Assembly: GCA_009760885.1 (NCBI GenBank)
Contig: CM019701.1
Location: 20,390,630 to 20,454,629 of the forward strand
Source of the DNA: Achatina immaculata
Taxonomy: Eukaryota > Mollusca > Gastropoda > Stylommatophora > Achatinidae
Reading direction: 5' to 3'
DNA: 64,000 nucleotides
Below are positions 60,601-64,000 of the stretch, piece after piece. Under the pieces are notes generated by a model. It was not told the origin of the DNA and did not search any database. It saw only the letters and a program-made list of their open reading frames with translations. The position numbers and the translations under genes were made by a program. The number at the start of each line of letters is the position of its first letter. Position 1 is the first letter of the stretch.

Positions 60601-62651
60601 GTTATACATTTTGTGCATATTTCACCTTCATCAGTTATGATAACCCTAATATATTGTAAAATCATAGATCACATTTTAAAATAAATGCAGGAAACTCTCT
60701 ACTGTAGAGAGCGGAACAACAACACAACTCCTTCAGATCATCAGAGGAAGTACCCCCCTCATATAAGTGTTTCGGCCCTATTAAACTCCTGACACTCTAA
60801 GGGGGGTGAGCCCCTCTGGGTCATGACTCCCAGAGGTCTTGTGAGTTGTTGCTTTTTTTTTTTTCGCGGTCCCGGGATTGAACCCGTGATCTTCCAGTTG
60901 GCACTGCACTTTTCCACAAATAAGATTATATAGGACAGGCAAAAGTGGAGACATCTGACAAGCCTGACGTGATTTTTATTGTTATTTTAAAAAAATTAAT
61001 TTAAGTGCAGTCTTTTATTTATAGGACTTATTTTATGTTTATTTTTCTTATCTTTTATTACTTTGATAGTTATGTCAGCACTGCATTCTTGTGTGCCTCA
61101 CTTTTCTGGCACATATTCTTCATTTTAATAGTCTTAGCATTTATTCTCACCAATATAGAGGATAGGAGTGTCAAGACATCACTAAAATGAAAAAACTCAG
61201 GCATCAGCTGCAATTCCATTCTGTAGACCCTTTTAGACTGATGCCTTAACTATCAATCTTTTTAGATCCTGCCCTAAAAGGTAAAGTTAAAACTCCCGTT
61301 TCCATTTCATTAAGCCATATTGGGGGAATTTGGTCTTAGGCCTGTATTTTCCGTGACCTTCGGCACATGAAAGTATATAATACTAATGTATAATAATTTA
61401 TGCAAGTATGATTTTGTTAGTTTTTGTATGAAAATGGAGAGTTGGACTGAGTCACAATTGATTTGTGAGTGCCCGAGTAAAGAAGTTATTAATGTGCTTA
61501 TCTTTCATAGTGTGGTTGCTGGCCAGAGGCACCACAGTCCACCCTGTGGAAATGGGTAGCAGGCTTCTTCATGAGTTGAGGAAGTAAAGGTGGTCAGGTT
61601 TGATATTTCACACTTTGTAGTTTGCAGACGAGTCATAGAAAATACAGACATGAACTCTTCCCGTGCGGGAGGAAGAAACACAGACGTGTCGTTGCGTGTG
61701 GGAGTAAAACGCGGGTCTTGACTGTAAGGGGGTATAGTTGTAAAATGGAATGGAAAACAGTGTTTCCATGTACTTCCGTATACGTAATATGTGTCAAAGT
61801 GTAGCTAAATGAATGAAAATTTCATAAATGCAGAGTTTTTTAGGAAAAAAGAAGTAATGTGATGTTTTTAGACACTGATTGTGGCCAGCTCACCATCGGC
61901 TAGGTCTAGATTCGCACTTCTTACCCCTACTTACCATCTAAGATGTGTAGATCTACTTATTGATCTCGTATTGTGACTCCGTATGGCATTTTCACTTACT
62001 GAATGTCTGAAATAACCTCCTAATTACTCCTAACTACTTCTTCAGTCATCTGAATATGTCTAAATCTACTTAGAAAACATTCAAGAGCAGCGGCGTGGCC
62101 ATAGGCCATGTCCATACCCCTATCTACATCGTCAAAAATTGAAAAATTTCCATGCTTCGTGTCCTTGTTCTCGCTTGGCATCGCTCGTAACTAGGCACGC
62201 ATTCTCCATTTTGAAAGTGTCACCAGAATCGCGGACGAAATCCGTACAATATAAATGTTACACCGCTTGTTTTAATGGAACAATGATTGTCGAATTTTCG
62301 ACCATACGGTAGCTTGGTACCACCGGAAGTGTTGAAAATTTGACCATACGCACGGAAAGAGCTAAGACAGTATCTTCTGGATGCCTCTTAACTTTTTTTT
62401 TTTTTTTAACATTTGATTTGTTGTCATGTTTGTTAGTTTAATATGACTTTATAAACCATAGCTGATAGAAGTTATTACCATAGAATTGTTGAAGCATTAA
62501 AAGTTTTGTAAAAATAGAAATATTTGGTTCTGTTCTCAGTGCCTATAACTATTCAGTCAAGGCCTAGAGAAGTGCAAGAAATTAGACATGGAGATTCAGT
62601 AGACATGACAGTTACAGCAATCACAGATCCATCCATGTCTCTGAATTACAG
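27568..62651 (+). CDS. L1CAM/neuroglian-type immunoglobulin cell-adhesion gene, partial (nine exons)
   Basis: Nine exons listed separately below join in one open frame of 1333 nt (about 444 residues) with GT-AG introns. They give Ig1 to Ig4 complete and the first half of Ig5. The domain texts fit the L1 family: Ig1 has a DGQPQPT.KW core, Ig2 has DRLYIDKDGNLHFSYV, like the L1/neuroglian Ig2, and Ig3 has a VKLECVFSGYDP turn. These proteins are single-pass membrane adhesion molecules of neurons and glia. Introns inside domains have phases 2, 1, 2, 1; those between domains are all phase 1. Intron lengths run from 1.2 to 10 kb and most of that is transposon. The N-terminal exons, Ig5-6, fibronectin domains and membrane segment are not in view, so membership of another Ig superfamily group remains possible. 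Confidence 0.72.
27730..29711 (+). mobile_element. rDNA-derived composite retroelement, copy 2
   Basis: The structure is the same as copy 1: leader 27730-28175, 18S 5' fragment 28176-28399, body 28400-29711 ending in (GAA)n. A 12 bp target duplication, AAATATGAAACT, lies at 27718-27729 and 29712-29723. The leader lacks about 45 bp present in copy 1 (after CGGCTAGCC). The 18S part is longer than in copy 1, reaching TTTTATTAGTTCAAAACC. It sits in intron 1 of the Ig gene in the gene's own orientation. Confidence 0.9.
28176..28399 (+). pseudogene. 18S rRNA 5' fragment in composite element copy 2
   Basis: It begins TATCTGGTTGATCATGCCAG, with one mismatch to the universal 18S 5' end. It continues through AATTCTAGAGCTAATACATG to ATTAGTTCAAAACC, about 224 nt, before joining the body at CACTGTTGGCG. 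Copy 1 stops about 75 nt earlier in 18S but joins the same body position. Confidence 0.95.
29785..30475 (+). mobile_element. Mariner relic, N-terminal part
   Basis: Broken frames read MATVLKECTDEKQQTF near 29852, FGKCSRIFSWF near 30060, then KCTSVEWKHPASPSANKFKV near 30285 and FGIPKECC near 30372. These match the mariner order (HTH, then the ...EWRHP region, then the VFWD.GVLL region). It stops where a family A LINE fragment starts. A likely continuation is at 31620-31800. Confidence 0.65.
30476..31437 (+). mobile_element. Family A LINE, internal RT fragment
   Basis: It starts in the pre-RT region (KKVKSSARRDKREYIDS), passes NNRAAGEDETTPKMLKAI near 30820, EEQAGFRKGISCLDHIFTLR near 31105 and FINFKKAFDSIHRDSLWRI near 31210, and stops soon after TGMKQGCILSPLLFGI. 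Its 3' end is missing, so it was cut after insertion or is an internal piece. It is frameshifted. Confidence 0.8.
31438..31830 (+). mobile_element. Two mariner C-terminal remnants
   Basis: Up to about 31585 the frames give YFEQWKQCGSECVSSEEGCF, a pattern of W...CI..EG.YFEGD type. From 31630, NWMRLRLRHQTKDFYAAGFV, then QWDKCINAFGGYVEKYE is the C-terminal end of a different mariner lineage. The second may be the end of the element that starts at 29785. Confidence 0.6.
31984..32180 (+). CDS. Exon 2 seen: second half of Ig1
   Basis: The acceptor is CTACCACAG and the donor GTAAGT. The frame reads YKWRKDDQDIP, then GSLIIQNFTTVEEGTYMCIA, with the core Trp of strand C and the F-strand Cys that pairs with the Cys in the previous exon. 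It ends phase 1. Confidence 0.82.
32625..33230 (+). mobile_element. Mariner relic, C-terminal part
   Basis: The fragments VVILVDVMSKE, a PPY.PDLAP-like stretch near 32900 and a right end GGAGCATTACTTTCTGAATG resemble the mariner at 25324 (VDVMPRGET and its terminal repeat). The left half is missing. All frames are broken. Confidence 0.65.
33363..33945 (-). mobile_element. Family B LINE, 3' fragment
   Basis: It is antisense to the gene. It matches the other family B ends: tail ATTCATTCGCATGTCC, then on the minus strand the GRPR..W region, KRINIFG-type text, ETWTLNKTDEKR and LKKL.RGTDRT. It has several small deletions. No clear target duplication was found. Confidence 0.75.
34529..34708 (+). 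CDS. Exon 3 seen: first half of Ig2
   Basis: The acceptor is TGTTTTCAG and the donor GTGAGT. The frame reads GPFKVTSGITKQATEYGYFL, IMCDNKGEVV, INWYDKSGKVIS and DRLYIDKD. Cys and Trp of strands B and C are present. A decayed copy of the end of this exon lies at 18735. Confidence 0.82.
34856..35619. mobile_element. Possible non-autonomous TIR element in intron 3
   Basis: The left end CCATATTTCCCACTATATAAG and the inverted right end CGTATTTCCTGCCATATAAG are imperfect inverted repeats of about 22 bp. No transposase is encoded. Part of it is also present in the duplicate at 18.9-19.5 kb, which has lost the right end. A mariner is inserted exactly at its right tip. No target duplication can be seen because of that insertion. 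Confidence 0.5.
35622..36860 (+). mobile_element. Mariner transposon with TIRs and TA duplication
   Basis: The left end reads CGAGGGCAAGTCCAC and the inverted right end CAAGGGCAAGTCAAT. TA flanks it at 35620-35621 and 36861-36862. The size of 1239 bp is typical. Broken transposase text includes VTGDES-like sequence near 36240, ILLDDNFHLHMAKTVKELL near 36497 (second Asp region) and HPPYSSDLGLGNFHLFGPLK near 36585, where the last acidic position has become Asn. It ends with a WDKHLSVWGDYVKN-type C-terminus near 36760. Confidence 0.88.
36923..38975 (+). mobile_element. Family A LINE split by a family B insertion
   Basis: The first piece (36923-37163) reads QVKKGIVKIQKKG, RGVTLLSFVSKVFCKVILNR and EQEAGFRKRKNYLDQIFTLR. 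The second (37840-38975) reads FIDFKKVFDSIHRDSLWRIL, TGVKQGC, LEDLDFADYI (the second Asp of the active site changed to Tyr) and, at the C-terminus, WVIRKRRWTYVGHMMRRNDQ, ending in an ATAAGAT-like tail. Stops and frameshifts are frequent. The 5' half is missing. Confidence 0.85.
37164..37839 (-). mobile_element. Family B LINE inserted in family A
   Basis: It is flanked by the 10 bp target duplication TGAAAAGCAG (37154-37163 and 37840-37849). Its tail reads (CAGT)n on the plus strand, next to the usual ATCTGCATGTCTCTTGC. The minus strand carries TNISIL-type text, KLKYFGHIKRHD and the LGSLLTNNGD region, all broken. An internal stretch near 37260 is deleted. Confidence 0.85.
39408..39515 (+). mobile_element. 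Family A LINE, very short 3' tail
   Basis: About 100 bp matches the end of family A: the region coding for ENRKTWQTTMQALCDV, then TTTAATGGCATGGGAAG and a GATGTAATATGATGTAAGAT tail. The 38976-39407 stretch before it holds nothing I can name. Confidence 0.65.
39590..39725. repeat. Left part of an intronic duplicate (target of a LINE insertion)
   Basis: This stretch and 42046-42125 together match 47706-47911. The family A insertion lies between the two halves, so the 47.7 kb copy shows the unoccupied state. TGGTTGTATACAC and GGGATAACTCAGAAATT are clear anchor strings in both. Confidence 0.8.
39726..42045 (-). mobile_element. Family A LINE in antisense, with a nested family C piece
   Basis: The minus-strand order is pre-RT (near 42030-41800), NNKAAGEDEITPEMLKAI near 41600, VVSKVFCKVILNRIQDIVDA near 41400, then a family C insertion. 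It continues with IVNIIKDFYNGYVYAVNTE near 40710, TGMKLGCILSPLIFGIAIDF near 40610, LEDLDFGDDITL near 40510 (FADD changed to FGDD) and the C-terminal region near 40000. The 8 bp target duplication is GCCTCTTT at 39718-39725 and 42046-42053. It is 5'-truncated and frameshifted. Confidence 0.9.
40735..41159 (-). mobile_element. Family C LINE 3' end inserted in family A
   Basis: It is flanked by a 12 bp target duplication, ACAATTTTAGAT (40723-40734 and 41160-41171). The minus strand encodes LNSFQTKCLRRIRKIFWPNT, then RRWRWLGHVLRMTDNSLPKI, GRPKETWRRTTERMLSNRGL and KKAKDRHLWKTLAEA, and ends with a (GA)n tail. It gives the clearest picture of the family C C-terminus. Confidence 0.9.
42506..42634 (+). 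CDS. Exon 4 seen: second half of Ig2
   Basis: The acceptor is CTTCTTTCAG and the donor GTATGT. The frame reads GNLHFSYVANTDGVFTYSCG, then DEKQIILGPTTTLTVTAS. The F-strand Cys is present. GNL.F..V followed by D.F.Y.C is the usual Ig2 F-strand pattern of L1-family proteins. It ends phase 1. Confidence 0.82.
42726..46818 (+). mobile_element. Family C LINE, near full-length frame but internally deleted
   Basis: It is flanked by a 9 bp target duplication, ATTTTGTTT (42717-42725 and 46819-46827), and ends in an (AG)n tail. The 5' region contains CACATGATCGTAAAAGGCGA and CAGCAACCCTATCTGG. The endonuclease follows: IGSWNVRTLNQTGK near 43010, LDILGIQESRWTGQG near 43085, VCYAPTEA near 43320, LGNFNAKVGEG near 43425 and DVGSDHNLLVAKIKLK near 43705. 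RT text (GEDEVTAEMLKA near 44450; LPKKGDLRDCGNWRGITLL near 44585) jumps from TSKVFCRTL directly to VLEDLDFADDS near 44680, so the catalytic core between is deleted. The C-terminal part resumes after the nested element at 44905-46213. Confidence 0.9.
44905..46213 (+). mobile_element. rDNA-type composite element, copy 3 (body only)
   Basis: It starts CGCTGTTGGTGAGATCTTCA, the point at which 18S sequence ends in copies 1 and 2, and carries the complete body repeats and GAACGAAGAAGAAGAAGAAG tail. A 12 bp target duplication, GTATACCTTGGC, lies at 44893-44904 and 46214-46225. It interrupts a family C VYLGSK-type coding stretch, which reads on normally after it. By eye its body is nearly identical to copy 1, so it is young. 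Confidence 0.92.
47706..47911. repeat. Intronic duplicate without the LINE (empty site)
   Basis: It matches 39590-39725 joined to 42046-42125, with the junction at a single GCCTCTTT (47828-47835). The rest of 46828-48289 holds no gene that I can see; a C-rich run lies near 47418. Confidence 0.8.
48290..49205 (-). mobile_element. Mariner-like transposase relic
   Basis: The minus strand shows an HTH region (HELIQEDCQGTINEPCHTVG, then ISYGVCQEILTENLNMHRF at 48950-49190). Later it carries a WRKKV-like stretch near 48890, NWLSHHDNIPAHTLLKMTQL near 48630 (second catalytic Asp) and PPPYTTDPVPCDFALFPKMK near 48490 (third Asp region). The C-terminal end is at 48312. The frame is broken in the middle. 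Terminal repeats were not identified. Confidence 0.8.
49222..52300 (-). mobile_element. Penelope-like element with 5' inversion
   Basis: Two arms lie head to head. The left arm (49222-50342) is antisense and encodes the C-terminal part: linker LLAYKRKLKLTDILVHSHLK, a Cys-rich CNCPRCITCPV segment, a GIY-YIG-like nuclease region (TCETGLRLGDCMQKHLYDIA, then NHTGKSDLLV) and the 3' untranslated end near 49222. The right arm (50345-52300) is sense and encodes the RT part: FYLLPNIHRPSHPGRLIVSL near 51220, FEFNGEYFFATGMKIGPSYA near 51590, YKRYIDDGIRV near 51715 and VNFLDIK near 51840. The two arms overlap in element coordinates by 100-200 bp. Both are broken by stops. The nuclease and RT pairing is diagnostic for Penelope-like elements. 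Confidence 0.85.
52626..52722 (+). CDS. Exon 5 seen: first half of Ig3
   Basis: The acceptor is CCTTTTCAG and the donor GTAAGT. The frame reads PIAIKPQLRYSSTGTKGF, then FGSVKLECVFSGY. The B-strand Cys is present. It is short (97 nt) and ends phase 2, the same phase as the split inside Ig1. Confidence 0.78.
52723..53952. other. Intron 5, no recognisable element
   Basis: This intron contains no transposon or RNA gene that I can identify. An open frame at 53355-53579 has no familiar motif and I give it no weight. Confidence 0.5.
53953..54161 (+). CDS. Exon 6 seen: second half of Ig3
   Basis: The acceptor is TTTTTAACAG and the donor GTGAGT. The frame reads SISLTQWYDDSGKEITND, then GRQLTIMNLQEEDEKYYLCR and SAGDSQFQVFLNVT. 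The core Trp, the L.I..L...D...Y.C pattern and the final F..FLNV strand are all present, so this is a complete Ig half. Confidence 0.85.
54228..54914. mobile_element. piggyBac-type MITE, copy 1
   Basis: It is bounded by TTAA on both sides. The left end reads TTAACACTTTCCGTGCCA and the inverted right end TTAACTCTTTCCGTGCCA. A short frame near 54389 starts MAKECLVMSDVEREKLRE, which might be the remnant of a transposase N-terminus. At 687 bp it cannot encode a transposase. The second copy is at 61651, inverted. Confidence 0.82.
54945..55190 (-). mobile_element. tRNA-derived SINE, copy 1
   Basis: On the minus strand it starts CCAGTCCTCCATAGCTAAAT (tRNA-like head with an A-box-like stretch) and has GGTTCAATTCC, a good polymerase III B box. 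A conserved body follows with GGAGTTTAATAGGGCCGAAA and CTTCCTCTGATGATCTGAAG, and it ends GCATTTATTTTAAAATG. Target duplications were not resolved. Confidence 0.75.
55205..55352 (-). mobile_element. Retroelement C-terminal fragment (VEVGVRGF motif)
   Basis: The minus strand encodes KYNDLVKQLRQAPRVRGK, then MIAVEVGVRGFVATSAKQAL, ending in a stop. A KY.DLV...VEVG.RGF pattern marks the C-terminal end of certain endonuclease/RT retroelements. Only about 45 residues remain. Confidence 0.55.
55843..55998 (+). CDS. Exon 7 seen: first half of Ig4
   Basis: The acceptor is TTATCTTCAG and the donor GTTAGT. The frame reads GPIFINGAPSNQTVPENVDA, KFDCSARSASG, APPVWYKNGEHIDTLK. Cys and Trp of strands B and C are present. 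It ends phase 1. Confidence 0.83.
56250..57390 (+). mobile_element. Family A LINE, RT and C-terminal part
   Basis: It reads EEHIEKQKPLILNFIDFKKA near 56265, then FDSIHRDSLWRILSLYGIPS, GVKQGCILSPLLFGIAIDFI near 56480 and LEDLDFADYI near 56595 (Asp-to-Tyr in the active site, as in the 36.9-39.0 kb copy). The C-terminal WVIRKRRWTYVGHMMRRNDQ near 57115 and TTLRALCDI at 57365 are followed by an ATAAGAT tail. A stop near 56666 and later frameshifts inactivate it. The shared FADY change suggests both come from one defective source or were copied in trans. Confidence 0.87.
57544..57687 (+). CDS. Exon 8 seen: second half of Ig4
   Basis: The acceptor is TTTTCATCAG and the donor GTAAGT. The frame reads TSKLQLSEDKNILTIKNVTK, then DIMCVQCTVSNDIDTVMASA and CLNVI. 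The F-strand Cys is in VQCTVSN; two further Cys are unusual for this position. It ends phase 1. Confidence 0.83.
57858..58496 (-). mobile_element. LINE C-terminal fragment with (ATG)n tail (family F)
   Basis: The plus strand starts CATCATCATCATCAGCATCA, the complement of an (ATG)n-like tail. The minus strand then gives RQLYFGYVKRHNNF, RIPWTEKKTSNTVLNQLEVK and ETWTYRRT in the order expected for the end of an RTE-like polyprotein. Further upstream is a K..FRNLG.MI-type segment near 58450. It is antisense to the gene and 5'-truncated. Confidence 0.7.
58517..59640 (+). mobile_element. Penelope-like element, 3' part with a short 5' inversion
   Basis: The first 155 bp (58517-58672) are in reverse orientation and correspond to the element segment that should lie just upstream of what follows. 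From 58676 the sense strand encodes ECEPNLKDILVHSHLKRSLT, a Cys-rich CNHPRCVTCPVVWE segment and a GIY-YIG nuclease region with CRITYIGETGLRLGDRMQKH and LENRYIRIMGH. The 3' untranslated end reaches TTAAGTAATAAAGCTGCTCC. The nuclease frame (58675-59124) is open over 149 codons, less decayed than the 49 kb copy. Confidence 0.85.
59685..59945 (-). mobile_element. Family C LINE, 3' fragment
   Basis: The plus strand starts with (TC)n and GAACCTTAAGTGCCCAGGGC, the complement of the family C tail. The minus strand gives GRPKETWRRTTERMLSNIGL and LRMTDNSLPKIALRW. Possible 7 bp duplications (ATTGTAT) lie on both sides, but this is weak. Confidence 0.75.
59950..60440 (-). mobile_element. Penelope-like RT fragment (second lineage)
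   Basis: On the minus strand it reads FYLLPKIHKPSQPDHPMVSA, CSCPTEQISEFVEKCFS, KDKNHALATFKTI, and later QLNGEYFYQISGVTIGTKM. This is the Penelope RT order and it differs from the 50-52 kb copy at many positions. A TACACTAATTATTGTGTG string at its left end is also found at about 52305, next to the other Penelope insertion. Confidence 0.75.
60672..60912 (-). mobile_element. tRNA-derived SINE, copy 2
   Basis: The body is the same as copy 1. The tRNA-like part is better kept: on the minus strand AGATCACGGGTTCAATCCCG matches a tRNA T-arm with B box GGTTCAATCCC. The far 5' part of the head is missing. Confidence 0.8.
60913..61650. other. Unassigned intron 8 sequence
   Basis: I see no gene or named repeat here. 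An open frame of 61 codons at 61005 is hydrophobic and T-rich and is probably chance. Confidence 0.4.
61651..62366. mobile_element. piggyBac-type MITE, copy 2 (inverted)
   Basis: It matches the reverse complement of copy 1 over its length (for example GGGGGTATAGTTGTAAAA and CCATACCCCTATCTACATCG). The ends have decayed: left TGAACTCTTCCCGTGC, right GCACGGAAAGAGCTAA. It is clearly older than copy 1. Confidence 0.78.
62540..62651 (+). CDS. Exon 9 seen: first half of Ig5
   Basis: The acceptor is CTGTTCTCAG and the donor is GTATAT. The frame reads PITIQSRPREVQEIRHGDS, then VDMTVTAITDPSMSLNYR. It has the length and position of an Ig first half, but the B-strand Cys is replaced: the V.M.V.A stretch has Val where Cys is expected. 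It ends phase 2, as in Ig1 and Ig3. Confidence 0.75.
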
Positions 62652-62804
62652 GTATATATTAGCCCTAATAAACAGAAGTCCTTATGGTATTCTAAGTACC
62701 TTTTATAGTGAGAAATGTGATAAATGTATATTACCATAAAAAGAAAAATTTTGATGTTAGTATGATCAAAAGAGAGTTATTTTAATGCAGTATCTACAGA
62801 AATG

Positions 62805-63665
62805 ATCAGTTTCTTTTGGCATATGAACATGATATTTCATTTTGCTTTGTAATATAATTTTCCTCTTATTTTTTTTTTTCTTTCCTTGTTTCCTCTTCGC
62901 TACGCTCTTTGAGGAGAACATTATCATCACACTTAATGAGATCACATAAAATTATTATTTCACATTTAGCATATTCTTTCCCTAGCTTTCTAGCTATACT
63001 GTAATATATATATACACTTTTATTATTGAAAGGTTCATGAGGAAAAAAAATCTTCATTATTATGCTATTATGCGTTTGCATTTCCGTCACAAAGATAACA
63101 TTTTATCTCAGACTTCTCATTTTCATCCAGTTACTTCAAATGGGTTTAATGTAGGATATGTGGTGAATCTGTGTCTGATCTTTCTTGAATGACAAGGCCT
63201 ATCATTTTCTTGTTCTTATTACATGTGCATGGATATGATGGTCAGATATAATTTTGTTGACACGTGGTATTCAACTCTGCAGTGACTAGTGCTCAGTCTG
63301 AAGTTGTCACTTGATATAAAATACATATACCATTAATATTTTGGAACATTTGATACCCATTGAAATTTTTCTGCTCTTTCTCAGTGGTTCTGAAAACATG
63401 ATCTTCTCAAGTTCTTTGATCACATTTGCTTTTAGTCTTGATCTATTGATTCCCATGACTTGATTTTGGAGTGTTTGATTTTGTCAGAGATTTGCACCTT
63501 GTGCTCATGGTTATTTTAATATCAACAGAAATGATCAGTTTTTTGGCATATGAACTTGATATTTCATTTGCTTTGTGATATAGTTTATTTTCCTCTGTTT
63601 TTCTTTTCTTATTTCCTCTTCACCATGTCCTTCTGAGAAGAACATTATCATCACACTTGAAAGAT
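62805..63665. repeat. Pair of direct repeats in intron 9 (about 140 bp each)
   Basis: The segment at about 62805-62940 and that at 63528-63665 share GGCATATGAAC.TGATATTTC, TTTGCTTTGT and GAACATTATCATCACACTT, with small indels. They have no coding content. The rest of 62652-64000 shows nothing else that I can name. Confidence 0.65.
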
Positions 63666-64000
63666 TCATGTGGTACTTCATATTCTGTGCTCCAAAATAG
63701 CTTCACTACTTCTGCTTAGCTGACAGTTTCTGGGTGTCCCCATCTTTAGGAGTGACTTTAAAGCTCTAACAGTCAGACAGAGTTTGCTTACTCTGCAGTG
63801 TTAGGTCTGTCACAGAACAAGGTATAAGGTAAGCCACAGATAAAATCAAATTGATGTCATGAAACAGTACCTTTGAAGCAGTTGGTAATAAAATGCTAGC
63901 AAGAAAAAAATGGTAATGAGGGACAATGGCTAGCTAGAGTTTTAGCAGCTGAGAACTGAGAGGGCTGGAAACAAAAATGCTGGTGTGAACTGATACAGTG

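Noticed and set aside
60880..60912. A genuine tRNA gene
   Set aside because: Only the T-arm side is tRNA-like; no acceptor stem or anticodon arm can be completed, and the same sequence recurs as a SINE.

Overview
This is a 64 kb stretch of an AT-rich, intron-rich animal nuclear genome. It is not bacterial: the coding sequence is split by GT-AG introns and almost everything else is decayed transposable elements. The 18S rRNA 5' fragments, the load of RTE-type LINEs, mariners and Penelope-like elements, and an L1CAM/neuroglian-type gene all fit an invertebrate. From memory, the 18S fragment and the LINE types look molluscan, perhaps coleoid cephalopod; I could not check this.

The only host gene I can support is on the + strand from 27568 to 62651 and continues past the right edge. 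It has nine exons joined by eight introns that keep one open frame of about 444 residues. They encode four complete immunoglobulin domains (Ig1-Ig4) and the first half of a fifth. Each domain is split over two exons, and introns between domains are all phase 1. The signal-peptide and N-terminal exons were not found and probably lie further left. A decayed partial duplicate of the exon 3 donor region and its intron lies upstream at about 18.7-19.5 kb.

Layout: 0.9-5.2 kb holds LINE fragments, a Tigger/pogo DNA transposon and a decayed RNase H fragment. 5.3-8.6 kb is a long RTE-type LINE, called family A here. 10.4-16.3 kb holds mariner relics with LINEs nested in them. 17-21.3 kb holds family B LINE pieces and the segmental duplicate. 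21.3-24.6 kb is a mariner with clear terminal repeats, split by a roughly 1.9 kb rDNA-derived element. 25.3-26.7 kb is another mariner. The gene then runs from 27.6 kb. Its introns hold a second rDNA-derived element (27.7-29.7), mariners, LINE families A, B, C and F, a third truncated rDNA-type element (44.9-46.2), two 5'-inverted Penelope-like insertions (49.2-52.3 and 58.5-59.6), two piggyBac-type MITEs and two tRNA-derived SINEs.

The most notable item is the rDNA-derived element. Two copies run from a probable pre-rRNA leader into the 5' end of 18S rRNA and then into a roughly 1.3 kb body of tandem, hairpin-forming repeats ending in (GAA)n. The third copy is the body alone and starts at the 18S/body junction. 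All three have 11-12 bp target-site duplications, so they moved as retroelements. Their 3' tip matches that of a small LINE fragment at 14.4-14.6 kb, which suggests the enzyme source. Family letters A-G are my own labels.
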